Below, in pieces: positions 35,543 through 44,515 of a stretch of 64,000 nucleotides of DNA. This stretch comes from Nostoc sp. 'Peltigera membranacea cyanobiont' N6. Its GTDB lineage: Bacteria > Cyanobacteriota > Cyanobacteriia > Cyanobacteriales > Nostocaceae. Below the pieces are notes generated by a model. The model was not told the origin of the DNA, searched no databases, and saw nothing but the letters and a program-made list of their open reading frames with translations. The stretch's first letter is position 1; each line of letters starts with the position of its first letter. The stretch is taken from assembly GCF_002949735.1 (NCBI RefSeq), contig NZ_CP026681.1:2294001-2358000 (forward strand), in the 5' to 3' direction. Position numbers and translations under genes: made by a program.

Positions 35543-36415
35543 ATGACCCATGTAAGGTATACACAGCAAGCCCTCTCTCCCTATAAACTCCCCCGTCTCA
35601 AAAGAATCGCCACTGAACTCGGCGTTACACCCACCGGGGACAAAAGAGCGGCTGACACCTGGGTAAACGCAATTATCGCCCACCAATCAACCCAGCTTCA
35701 GAAGGTTGACGAACAAGCCCTCGCCCAAGCCGAACTCGACCACTTCATCGCAGATCAAGCCCAAGCCATAGCTCCCGAACTCTTCACAATAGTCGAAATC
35801 TCGTTTGACCATCACGAATATTACGCTGATGACAAACTGGTAGCCAGCATCAGCCATGACGACAACCACTTAACGCAACGCTGGGTAGTCATGATCAACG
35901 AGAAAGAAGTATTCCGTGCCAACACTCTAATGCGTTGCGATCGCTTCATCTGCACTCACTATAAAGACGGCTCATTACCTGTGCAAGAAGAAGCAGAGGT
36001 GCAGGGGAGCAGGGGTGCAGAGGGGAAAAACTTACAACAACTTTCTCCTCTGCCCCTCTGCGCCTCTGCCCCGATGCTTTCCTCTTCGACCGAAAACCAA
36101 ATCATGGCGCATATCTTCAACGAGTGCCAGAATTATGGGTTTGAAATTCTCGATGATGGCATTTACAACAACAACGACGTGAAACTGGGGCAAGTCGGAT
36201 GCACTGAGGGGAATTGGTGGGTGAAGAGGCGTTATTCAGGTCAGCAGCAGTATTCTAACTCGGTGCTTGATGCTGTGCGATCGCTGTCGATGGTGGACGT
36301 GTCTACTGATGGTAAATCGATTTTTGATGAATATTTTTTAGATCAGCCGTTAGAACAGCTAACTGGCGATAAATTGCAACGGCTGCTGGAGAGAACGGAG
36401 TTAGTAACAGCGTAA
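35543..36415 (+). CDS. hypothetical protein of a small mobile-element cassette
   Basis: This 290-aa soluble protein is not recognised. The N-terminal part (TQQALSPYKLPRLKRIATEL, then GVTPTGDKRAADTWVNAI) resembles a SAP-like DNA-binding helix pair, which is tentative. The C-terminal part is strongly conserved with a second copy at 61.9-62.4 kb (QNYGFEILDDGIYNN, GNWWVKRRYS, FDEYFLDQPLEQLTG). Residues about 153-180 are a low-complexity insertion absent from that copy. It is followed by the gene at 36539 and the gene at 36858. The XRE regulator is divergent. Confidence 0.7.
   Translation: MTHVRYTQQALSPYKLPRLKRIATELGVTPTGDKRAADTWVNAIIAHQSTQLQKVDEQALAQAELDHFIADQAQAIAPELFTIVEISFDHHEYYADDKLVASISHDDNHLTQRWVVMINEKEVFRANTLMRCDRFICTHYKDGSLPVQEEAEVQGSRGAEGKNLQQLSPLPLCASAPMLSSSTENQIMAHIFNECQNYGFEILDDGIYNNNDVKLGQVGCTEGNWWVKRRYSGQQQYSNSVLDAVRSLSMVDVSTDGKSIFDEYFLDQPLEQLTGDKLQRLLERTELVTA
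36000..36075. repeat. GGGGAGCAGGGG/CCCCTCTGC hairpin repeat inside the 290-aa gene
   Basis: The left arm has GCAGGGGAGCAGGGGTGCAG units and the right arm has the complementary CCTCTGCCCC units. It reads in frame as VQGSRGAEGKNLQQLSPLPL in the protein. The paralogue at 62.3 kb has only VQEKKATPPMTEN here, so this is an insertion. Confidence 0.75.
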
Positions 36416-36442
36416 GTCTTGGGCTTCGCTTGGGAAAAGGTT

Positions 36443-36505
36443 AAAGGGCAAGGGGGAAAGGTAAATTTCTTCATTCCCTTCCCCTTTGCCCTTTCCCCCT
36501 TACCC
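36443..36505. repeat. purine/pyrimidine hairpin repeat
   Basis: AAGGGCAAGGGGGAAAGGTA is followed after a short spacer by the near-complement CCTTTGCCCTTTCCCCCTTA. The arms are built of short AAAGGG-type units. It lies between two cassette genes and could form a long hairpin in the mRNA. Confidence 0.7.
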
Positions 36506-36538
36506 TAATTATTTATTCACCAATCCCCCATTAAATCT

Positions 36539-36865
36539 ATGCAACCGACACTATCCATTCCCCAACACTGGGCATACCCTCGCTTTGCTTTGGAACAGCG
36601 TACAGAACAAGGCATCATCTTAGGACTTTACTACTACCCATCTGGTACAGAATTGGCTGAACAATTTGATGAAGGATAGCGTTATGTATTGATGCCTAAG
36701 AAGAATTCTGATGAGATATCGTACTTGCAAGAGAATCAAATCCAACCGCTTACACCAGAAGAATTATTCCACCAAATTACCGCAGAGATTGACTTTTACC
36801 AACAACAGATAAGCATTCTCAACCGACAGTTAACCGTATTAACTCAAGGTGCAAACAATGGCTAA
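36539..36865 (+). pseudogene. cassette gene with internal TAG stop
   Basis: The frame matches the intact 108-aa protein at 61440-61766 almost throughout (SIPQHWAYPRF, GIILGLYYYPSGTELAEQFD, FHQITAEIDFYQQQI). At 36677-36679 a TAG replaces the TGG codon of the intact copy (GWRYVLM). Length and other codons are unchanged, so this is a single nonsense mutation. Translation from an internal start is possible but not supported. The stop codon overlaps the start of the next gene (ATGGCTAA). Confidence 0.88.
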
Positions 36866-37058
36866 GTCTACAGATAACTTTGAGGCTAGAGCCAAGCACT
36901 TGCTGCCTTTACTTCAGCTTTGCGGTGGCTGTGTTCCATTGCATCGTTTGCAATTCCAATTCTCGGATTCAGTCATTCAAACTCTGCTGGAGAAAGAACT
37001 GGTGCAAGTACAGAATACGGGACGCGGCTTTTTATTGGAGATTGCCAAGGATTTTTAG
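36858..37058 (+). CDS. small hypothetical cassette protein
   Basis: The 66-aa protein (MAKSTDNFEARAKHLLPLLQ, then LCGGCVPLHRLQFQF) could form a small winged-helix domain: helices around LLPLLQL and SVIQTLLEKELV, and a final strand TGRGFLLEI. Its ATG overlaps the stop of the upstream gene (36863-36865) in another frame, so it was translationally coupled to the now broken upstream gene. No family is recognised. Confidence 0.6.
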   Translation: MAKSTDNFEARAKHLLPLLQLCGGCVPLHRLQFQFSDSVIQTLLEKELVQVQNTGRGFLLEIAKDF

Positions 37059-37211
37059 GTTATTAATCCCAGAGGACAAAATTATGAAACTTTACGCGAA
37101 GATGATTACACCTAAATTACCCAATTAGTAAATCATAGAGAGAGCTTTTTAGGGTAGTTACAGTTGCGCGAAATTGATTTTTTTTAAGCAGGCGATCGCA
37201 TTTACCTCAAC

Positions 37212-40200
37212 TTACTTGTCAGGATTTGCAGAGGTTGGTTGTATATTGTCACAGAAGCGACGATCGCCCTCACTAATATTAGGGCTATTCTTTAGATATT
37301 TATGTACCCAATCACAACCTTTGTTAATCAATTGATCTAATGATTCTGTCCGCCACAATTTTGCAGTGCCATCAGATGAAGCTGTCACTAATAGCTGACC
37401 ATCAGGGCTAAAACTGACTTTTTTAACCCAGTTTTCATGGGGGAATTCTCTCACCAAGTTGCCGGAGATGTCCCATAATTTTGCTGTACCATCTTGTGAA
37501 CCAGTAGCCACTCTTCGGCCATCGGGACTAAAACTTACACTATAGACCGGAGCGTTATGCAGAAATTCAGCTACCAAGTCCTTGGAATTTATGTCCCAAA
37601 CTATTGCAGTTCTGAAAAAGCAAGCGATGGCAATATGCTTACCATTGGGACTAAAACTTACATCATGGATTTGTCCTTTATCTTGTCCTTTATGCGGAAA
37701 TTTAGCTACCAAGTCCTTGGAATTTATGTCCCAAACTATTGCACTACCACTTAGTGAAGCCGTTGCCAAAAAACGACCATCACGGCTAAAACTCACTCCC
37801 ATAATGCCGCCTTCAGCATCCCATTCATTGATTGGAATGGGGTTACTTGGTTGATTCAAAATTTCCGACAATTGCCATAATTTTATGGAGCCATCAAATG
37901 AACCAGTAGCAAGTAACTCTCCATTGAGACTAAAACAAACGCTTAGGACGTGTTCTGAATGTGGTAATTCGACTAACTGATTGCCAGATTTATCCCACAA
38001 TTTTGCAGTCCGGTCAAATGAAACAGTAGCCAATATCTGATGAGTGGGGCTAAAACTTACATCCCTGACACCATCTTGATGCTGAAATGTAGCCAACTGA
38101 TTGCCAGAGATGTCCCATAATTTAGCAGTATTGTCCTGTGAAGCAGTAGCTAATTGTAGACCATCAGGGCTAAAACTTACGCTGCATATTTCTTTTTGAT
38201 GCTCGAATTTTCGGACTGTTAACTGTTTGTCCGATATGTCCCACAATTTGACAGTTTTATCTCGTGAAGGAGTAGCTAGGATCTTGCTATCAATGCTAAA
38301 ACTTACGCTATATACTTCACCTGCATATAGAAATTCAGCTAACTGTTTACCAGAAATATCCCACAACTTTGCAATGCCGCCGGATGAAGTGGTGGCTAGG
38401 AGTTTGCTATTGGGACTAAAATTTACGCTATATACTTCACCTGCATATAGAAATTCAGCTAACTGTTTACCAGAAATATCCCATAACTTTGCAGTCTTGT
38501 CATCGGAAGCAGTAGCTATAAATTTGCCATCGGGGCTAAATCTTGCTTTTTTTATTTTATCTTGATGTTGGAATTTGACCACGGGTTTAAGGTCAGAGTG
38601 TTGGGGGAATATTTGAGATATAAATAAGTTATCCGAAGTGTATTGGGAAATGTCCCATAATTTCACAGTATAATCATCGCAAGTAGTAGCAAGGAGTTTG
38701 CTATTAGGGCTAAAACTTACCTCCTGAACCGAGCTTTGATACGGGATTTTAGCCAGTAGTTGACCGGAAATGTTCCACAACCTCACTACTTTACCTTTTA
38801 TTGAAAGGGTAGCAAGGAGATTACTATCGGGACTAAATATGCTCATCCCAGAGTCAATATTGTCTTCAGAGGTAAGATCGCCTTCAAAGTTTCTTTCTGT
38901 ATGCGATAATTCAGTAACAAAGTTGCCGGATATATCCCACAATTTTGTCGTATTCAATGAAGTAGTGGCAAGTACCGTCCCACTGGGGCTAAAACTCACT
39001 TTTACACTACCTAGAGTATTTTTGTCTTGATGTTGTAATTTGGCTAATAGTCTACCGGAAATGTCCCACAATTTGGCAGCGCCTTCGTTTGGAGCGGTGG
39101 CGATAAATCTGCTATCGGGGCTAAAACTCACTGACGTGATTATAGCATTTAAGAAGTCTTTGGCTTCATGTTCTAATGAGACTAACTGTTTACCGGAAAT
39201 GTCCCATAATTTTACGGTCTTGTCCCATGAAGCGGTAGCTATGAGCTTACCATCAGGGCTGAAACTGACTTTTGTAATCCAACCTTGATGACCTTCTAGG
39301 CGGTTGCATTCTTGTACCTTACTAAGTAATTTAGTAAGAACTGTTTCAGTGCGAACCAAAATTTCCTCTTTTAGCCATCGTGAATGCTTGAGTTTTTGCA
39401 ATTTTCTGCCCGCCTTTAAGGCATTTGTTAATGCCCCAAGCTGATCATTTTCAAAACGTACTTCAGATATACCACATAAAGCACTAATTTCATTTTGTAT
39501 TGCTTCGTCTCGTTCCTGCTCGGCTTTCTCAAGTTCATCTTGTCTCTGCTTAATGCTCCTCCTAAAAAATTTCACCTCTAGTTGATTAAGCCAGTTATTA
39601 TCTTGTGCCTCAAGTATCTTTTCTAGTATTGGGAGGCGAGGATCACGAATCCAAAGATAGTTGATAGCTTGGTTATTTGTATCCCAATCATTAGCTGCCG
39701 ATGTCAATTTTTGTTGCAGGATTAAGTTCTCTTGATTTTCTTGTCTCCACGCCTGTAATTTATCCCATCCCTTCACTAAAGCATCATGGGCTGGCTCTAC
39801 ATAAGGTTCACCTTGAGAATTAGAACCCTCAACAATTAAACGACTTTCAGAAAAACCTTTGATAGCTGTTTCCACTCGCTCATTTTCTTCTTCATCCAGG
39901 TAAATTAGTTCAGACTTGGGAATCTGTCGCCTTGCTAACTCGCCACCCTGCAATGAAATCATTCGCAACATTACTCGACGTACCGTGTGTTCATAGGTAG
40001 GGTCTTCTGCAACTAATTTCTCATACTCCTGGTTGGCACGTTTGGTTATAGAACCAACTACTCTTCCCAACTCTTCGTAATCTTTCTTTGTTAAAGCGCG
40101 ATTATCCCTTCTTTCTTCCAAATATTTCAGGTACAATTCGCTGAGGGTGAAAGAAAGCAAAGGTAAAGCACCCGGCATCTGTATAACTTCGTTAATCAGT

Positions 40201-41795
40201 TGATCTACCAAGCTGGGAGGGTCAAAATATACAACTTTTTCTAGCGCAGGTTTCTCAATCACTTCCCGAAATTCATTTTGGCTCATTGGTGGGACAACAA
40301 ACCGAGTATCATCATTCCAGAAGTCTTTGAGTACAGAAGTTTGAAACTGTGCCTCAAAGTCGAGTCGCAAGGTGATAACTACATGTATTTTATCGGGATA
40401 TTTATCAAGTGAATTTTTAATAAGTTCCTGAAATTGCTCTCTTTCTTCACGTTTACACAGAGTTATCAATTCTTCAAACTGATCGATAACCACTAGTAGC
40501 TTTGCTTTAGAATTATTATTGAACAAATTTGCAAGACTTTCTTCGGCGAGGGTAATTAAACGAGAAGATGTTGCTGGGGAAGTAGGGATTAAAGGCTGCT
40601 TGAATGATTCTAGTCCGTTATTCAATGACTGGAAAGGAGACTCCCCTGGTCGAAAAGGGGGCAGGATAGACCAAGTTTTATCTTTCCTTAGTTTAGGAAT
40701 AAGTCCAGCTTTCACTAAGCTGGATTTACCCGTTCCTGAAGCACCCAAAACTAATGTTAATCTCTGGTTGTTAGCAACTACTTTCTGGTAAAGCTTTTCA
40801 ATCTGTTCTTCCCTACCAAAGAACAAGTTACTGTCCTTTTCATCATAGGATTGCAATCCTTTGTAAGGATTGTTTTCTACGTTTAATGGTGGAGCATCTT
40901 CCAATTTATCCCGGTCAAATTCAGGGGAAAGAAAGATAAATTCCCCTTTATCATGTTTCCTCAGTGGACACAAACTAGGGGTTTGCCGCTGGTAGTGTTT
41001 TTCTGTGAGAATTTCCACCTGATCCCGCAGATACGAGTAAAGCTCAGTTGCGGTGATGATACCATCTTTATTTAAGTCAGCACTACCACGCAAAGCATCA
41101 AACAGAGCTTTGGCAAAGGGAGAATAAACTTCGTTCCCCTCTGTTACTATCCCCCGTGAACCCAAAGAATCCAAAGCTTTTTGATCGTCAGATGCGGAAG
41201 TAATCACTTGCCAAGCGCGATCGCTAATGAATCTATCGTAGCGTTCTTTATATATCTGCACTTTGCGTACAACTTCCCGCTTCAGGCTTGCCCAACGGAA
41301 GGCTCCGGCAAAGCAGCAATCAAGAATTGCTAACAGATGCCGACAAGGAAGCGCGTTCAAAGCATCATGCAATTCCTGCATCGGCAAGTAGGTACTACTA
41401 TCACCAGATATAGCATCTTGAGGAATCAGATAACCTACAGGCCCTTCTTGATTTTCTAGAGCGTCTAAAGCAATGCCATGCCCTGCAAAGTAAAACAGGA
41501 GGCGATCATCTTTATTAACTGTAACTTTTTCATTGTCAAATAGTATTTGTCCTTGTTTAAAATCTGCAATTAACTGGTTGAGATTGTTAAAACTAGCATC
41601 TTGATTTAGAAATAACTGGACTTCATATTTATTTTGTGCTTGATATTGCGGTTTGAGAGCTTCATGCTGCTTTTGCAGAATTTCAGCAAGCTTGCAAGCA
41701 TCTCGAACTGCCGTTTTTAAAGATGGAATATTGTTTTGATAATTATTAATGCCGATAATAACTGCAAAATTACGATTAAAATTATGTTTGGACAT
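37212..41795 (-). CDS. caspase-STAND ATPase-WD40 protein
   Basis: This 1,527-aa protein combines three parts. Residues 1-290 are a caspase/metacaspase-like (peptidase C14) domain with His106 in YFAGHGIA and Cys161 in ILDCCFAG. An EF-hand-like loop (DLNKDGIITATEL, 240-252) lies near its end. Residues 305-800 are a STAND-type NTPase: NPYKGLQSYDEKDSNLFFGR, P-loop GASGTGKSS (351-359) and Walker B-like VVIDQFEEL. A coiled-coil (QRQDELEKAEQERDEAIQNE) follows. About 15 WD40 units (SFSPDG...AKLWDISG) form two propellers. By analogy with STAND sensors, ligand binding by the propeller would switch the ATPase and release the protease. It is the second gene of an operon, 41 bp behind the TPR-CHAT gene, with ribosome site GAGGAGAG. 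Confidence 0.93.
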   Translation of the reverse strand: MSKHNFNRNFAVIIGINNYQNNIPSLKTAVRDACKLAEILQKQHEALKPQYQAQNKYEVQLFLNQDASFNNLNQLIADFKQGQILFDNEKVTVNKDDRLLFYFAGHGIALDALENQEGPVGYLIPQDAISGDSSTYLPMQELHDALNALPCRHLLAILDCCFAGAFRWASLKREVVRKVQIYKERYDRFISDRAWQVITSASDDQKALDSLGSRGIVTEGNEVYSPFAKALFDALRGSADLNKDGIITATELYSYLRDQVEILTEKHYQRQTPSLCPLRKHDKGEFIFLSPEFDRDKLEDAPPLNVENNPYKGLQSYDEKDSNLFFGREEQIEKLYQKVVANNQRLTLVLGASGTGKSSLVKAGLIPKLRKDKTWSILPPFRPGESPFQSLNNGLESFKQPLIPTSPATSSRLITLAEESLANLFNNNSKAKLLVVIDQFEELITLCKREEREQFQELIKNSLDKYPDKIHVVITLRLDFEAQFQTSVLKDFWNDDTRFVVPPMSQNEFREVIEKPALEKVVYFDPPSLVDQLINEVIQMPGALPLLSFTLSELYLKYLEERRDNRALTKKDYEELGRVVGSITKRANQEYEKLVAEDPTYEHTVRRVMLRMISLQGGELARRQIPKSELIYLDEEENERVETAIKGFSESRLIVEGSNSQGEPYVEPAHDALVKGWDKLQAWRQENQENLILQQKLTSAANDWDTNNQAINYLWIRDPRLPILEKILEAQDNNWLNQLEVKFFRRSIKQRQDELEKAEQERDEAIQNEISALCGISEVRFENDQLGALTNALKAGRKLQKLKHSRWLKEEILVRTETVLTKLLSKVQECNRLEGHQGWITKVSFSPDGKLIATASWDKTVKLWDISGKQLVSLEHEAKDFLNAIITSVSFSPDSRFIATAPNEGAAKLWDISGRLLAKLQHQDKNTLGSVKVSFSPSGTVLATTSLNTTKLWDISGNFVTELSHTERNFEGDLTSEDNIDSGMSIFSPDSNLLATLSIKGKVVRLWNISGQLLAKIPYQSSVQEVSFSPNSKLLATTCDDYTVKLWDISQYTSDNLFISQIFPQHSDLKPVVKFQHQDKIKKARFSPDGKFIATASDDKTAKLWDISGKQLAEFLYAGEVYSVNFSPNSKLLATTSSGGIAKLWDISGKQLAEFLYAGEVYSVSFSIDSKILATPSRDKTVKLWDISDKQLTVRKFEHQKEICSVSFSPDGLQLATASQDNTAKLWDISGNQLATFQHQDGVRDVSFSPTHQILATVSFDRTAKLWDKSGNQLVELPHSEHVLSVCFSLNGELLATGSFDGSIKLWQLSEILNQPSNPIPINEWDAEGGIMGVSFSRDGRFLATASLSGSAIVWDINSKDLVAKFPHKGQDKGQIHDVSFSPNGKHIAIACFFRTAIVWDINSKDLVAEFLHNAPVYSVSFSPDGRRVATGSQDGTAKLWDISGNLVREFPHENWVKKVSFSPDGQLLVTASSDGTAKLWRTESLDQLINKGCDWVHKYLKNSPNISEGDRRFCDNIQPTSANPDK

Positions 41796-41836
41796 TAAGG
41801 GCTCTCCTCAATTCGTTAATATAAAAGGGAGAAAAC

Positions 41837-44515
41837 TTACTTACCAATAGCAGTAAATGCAGCCCAATGAAAAGGAGACTGAAATGGTTTTTCATAAATA
41901 TTTTTACTTAAAGCATTTTTTGCTAGAATCTCACGCATTTGACGCATTGAACGTTCACTTTCATGATGATTATTGCTAATATCTAATTGTAAGTTATTTG
42001 TCCATTGGTTTAAACCTTCCCAAGTAATATTCCGTAACCAATTTTGCGCTTGATTAAGTGCCACTGCTACCGAAACATCTTGAGATGCTTTAAGATTTTG
42101 CAAAAATTTAATCATCAAATAAGCTGTAGATTGATCGTCTACTGTCCACAGACTGCTGACCACACTGGAACTACCTGCATAGAGAAAACCGCTAGGTAAT
42201 CCGATATATTCATCGCTATTATTATTAAAGTCTATTAAGCCTGTTTCACAAGCGGAAAGAACTACAAGACGGCATTTTTTGAGATCAAAACCTCGATCAA
42301 AAAGATTACCTAAGGTGAGGCATTTACTTAAATCTATGATGCCCCTGGAGGTTTCAAAATATTGTTGTCTGTCAGCATCCACAGGGATAGAATCAACTTG
42401 AGCATCTGCTAGCAGGAGAAAAGAATCTAGAGGTGAGTTGGTCTTAAAGTGGCCGTGACAAGAGAAGTGAAGGTAATTTACCTCCTGTAGGCGTGATACG
42501 GCTTGAACTAGAGCTGCTTTGGTGGCATGGCTATTGGACAATACTTCATGGGAGGGGAAAAAAGACACAATGTTGTTTACCTCCTGGTCAGTGAATTGAA
42601 GGTCTCCTGTAGGGTTTTGAATCGCAAACAGGGATTGAAAATCAGGACGTTCACACTGTTGTACTAGTTGAAGGAGTTGACAACTAGGTGCATAAGCCAC
42701 ACCACCAGCAAATAAATCGAGAAGACAAGGCGAATCTTGAGAGTTGGGATTTACTGGAATTGCATGAAGGGGAAACAAATGCAGGGCAGTATAGGGAATT
42801 AGAATAAGTTTATCGTAGTCGCTTGGTGGTATCTGGGTTAATATTTCATTAATGTGTAGAATCGAAGCTAGTTCTTTGAGTACTTCCCCTAATGTATTCT
42901 GCCATTGGTCTTTTTGACTGTCATAATTCTGTAAATATTGAGCTGTCCATTTTTCCAAAGCATTTAGGTCTTCTGGTTGGGATTGCCAGACTGTTAATTC
43001 TTGCCCGTTAGGTTTAATAACAAAAGCGATAATTTTTTGGCTTGTGACATACCATTCTATAATAGCTGTACGTTGATCCACAGTTTGCTGGAATTGGTCA
43101 AATTTGAAGCCAGAACCAACAGATAAGTAGATATTTTGCAATAATTCATTTCGTTGCTGTCGCAATTCTTGCAGATTGTGGGCTAATAATTCTAGGTCTT
43201 CCACTTGACGATTCTGGATTTTATACTGACCACTGGCTATTTTGACTTGGAGTTCTTCTAGTTTGTTCGCAATTTCTGGAGCGAAGGTGGTTTTCAGGTC
43301 ACGATCAAGGATAAGTTCAACTAAATTGCGGGTTTTGCTGCGTTCAAGATATTCAATCGCTTCTGTAATATTACCTAATTCCACGCAAGTTTCTACCATA
43401 CAGCAATAAAGTTGGCTCCACTCTTCCGCTTGTTTACGTTTGCTTTCCTCGCCAGAAACGATATTTCCCCGCAAGAATTCTACTGTGGTGATCGCTTGTG
43501 CAAAGGTATTGTAAGCTGGGGTTAAGTGGTTGGTGTTTTGGTAAAGTATCCCTAGATTTAATAAAGTTGTTGTATGTTCTTGGGGAAAAGCTTCGCTGGT
43601 GTAGACACTCAAAGCATCATTAAAAGCAGCAATCGCATTTTCAATATTTTTTGCCTTCTCTCCTCGGATTCTATCCCTGTAGACAACACCAAGATTATGT
43701 TGCGTCGTTGCATATTCTTGGTGAAAATCTTCGCTGGTGTAGACACTCAAAGCATTATTAAAAGCAGCGATCGCATTTTCAATATTTTCTGCATTCTCTC
43801 CCCTATAGTAGGCAGTACCGAGATTATTTTGGGTCGCTGCCCATTGTTGGGGGAAAGCTTCGCTGGTGTAGACACTCAAAGCATCATTAAAAGCAGCAAT
43901 CGCATTTTCAATATTTTTTGCCTTCTCTCCTCGGATTCTATCCCTGTAGACAACACCAAGATTATTTTGTGTTCCAGCCCATTGTTGGGGAAAAGCTTTG
44001 CTGTTTATGACACTTAAAGCATTATTAAAAGCAGCAATCGCATTTTCGATATTTTCTGCTTTTTTTCCCCGGATTCTATAGTTGTAGGCATTACCAAGAC
44101 TATCTTGCGTCATTGCCCATTGTTGGGGAAAAGCTTTGCTGGGTATGACACTTAAAGCATTATTAAAAGCAGCGATCGCATTTTCAATATTTTCTGCCTT
44201 CTCTCCCCAGATTCTATCCCCGTAAGCAATACCAAGATTATTTTGTGTTCCAGCCCAATCTTGGGGAAAAGCTTCGCTGGGTATGACACTTAAAGCATTA
44301 TTAAAAGCATTGATCGCATTTTCAATATTTTCTGCCTTATTTCCTCGGATTCTATCCCTGTAGGCAAGACCGACATTATGTTGCGTCATTGCCCATTGAA
44401 GAGGAAAAGTTTCGCTGGTCGTAACAGTCAAATCAGCATTAAAAGCAGCAATCGCATTTTCAATATTTTCTGCCTTCTCTCCCCGAATTCTATTATAGTA
44501 GCCCACATTCCGCAC
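41837..44515 (-). CDS. TPR-CHAT protease, 5' end replaced by an IS element
   Basis: The remaining 892 residues have seven tandem TPR-like units of about 46 residues with near-identical cores (RIRGEKAENIENAIAAFNNA), one more diverged unit, a helical linker, and a C-terminal CHAT domain. The His-Cys dyad is visible: YLHFSCHGHF (about residue 688) and VVLSACETG (about 755), followed by GLPSGFLYAGSSSVVSSLW. CHAT domains are separase/caspase-like cysteine proteases. The IS1634-type insertion at 44502 cuts the gene inside the first visible TPR; a GTG in the IS end (44515) happens to give an in-frame start. Further TPR units were probably lost. It is the first gene of the operon with the caspase-STAND-WD40 gene. 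Confidence 0.9.
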   Translation of the reverse strand: MRNVGYYNRIRGEKAENIENAIAAFNADLTVTTSETFPLQWAMTQHNVGLAYRDRIRGNKAENIENAINAFNNALSVIPSEAFPQDWAGTQNNLGIAYGDRIWGEKAENIENAIAAFNNALSVIPSKAFPQQWAMTQDSLGNAYNYRIRGKKAENIENAIAAFNNALSVINSKAFPQQWAGTQNNLGVVYRDRIRGEKAKNIENAIAAFNDALSVYTSEAFPQQWAATQNNLGTAYYRGENAENIENAIAAFNNALSVYTSEDFHQEYATTQHNLGVVYRDRIRGEKAKNIENAIAAFNDALSVYTSEAFPQEHTTTLLNLGILYQNTNHLTPAYNTFAQAITTVEFLRGNIVSGEESKRKQAEEWSQLYCCMVETCVELGNITEAIEYLERSKTRNLVELILDRDLKTTFAPEIANKLEELQVKIASGQYKIQNRQVEDLELLAHNLQELRQQRNELLQNIYLSVGSGFKFDQFQQTVDQRTAIIEWYVTSQKIIAFVIKPNGQELTVWQSQPEDLNALEKWTAQYLQNYDSQKDQWQNTLGEVLKELASILHINEILTQIPPSDYDKLILIPYTALHLFPLHAIPVNPNSQDSPCLLDLFAGGVAYAPSCQLLQLVQQCERPDFQSLFAIQNPTGDLQFTDQEVNNIVSFFPSHEVLSNSHATKAALVQAVSRLQEVNYLHFSCHGHFKTNSPLDSFLLLADAQVDSIPVDADRQQYFETSRGIIDLSKCLTLGNLFDRGFDLKKCRLVVLSACETGLIDFNNNSDEYIGLPSGFLYAGSSSVVSSLWTVDDQSTAYLMIKFLQNLKASQDVSVAVALNQAQNWLRNITWEGLNQWTNNLQLDISNNHHESERSMRQMREILAKNALSKNIYEKPFQSPFHWAAFTAIGK

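Noticed and set aside
37557..40791. Plus-strand open frames opposite the caspase-STAND-WD40 gene
   Set aside because: They mirror the repeated WD40 codons of the minus-strand gene and have no family resemblance or ribosome sites.
43574..44017. 147-codon plus-strand frame opposite the TPR repeats
   Set aside because: Its internal repetition simply reflects the TPR-coding repeats of the other strand.
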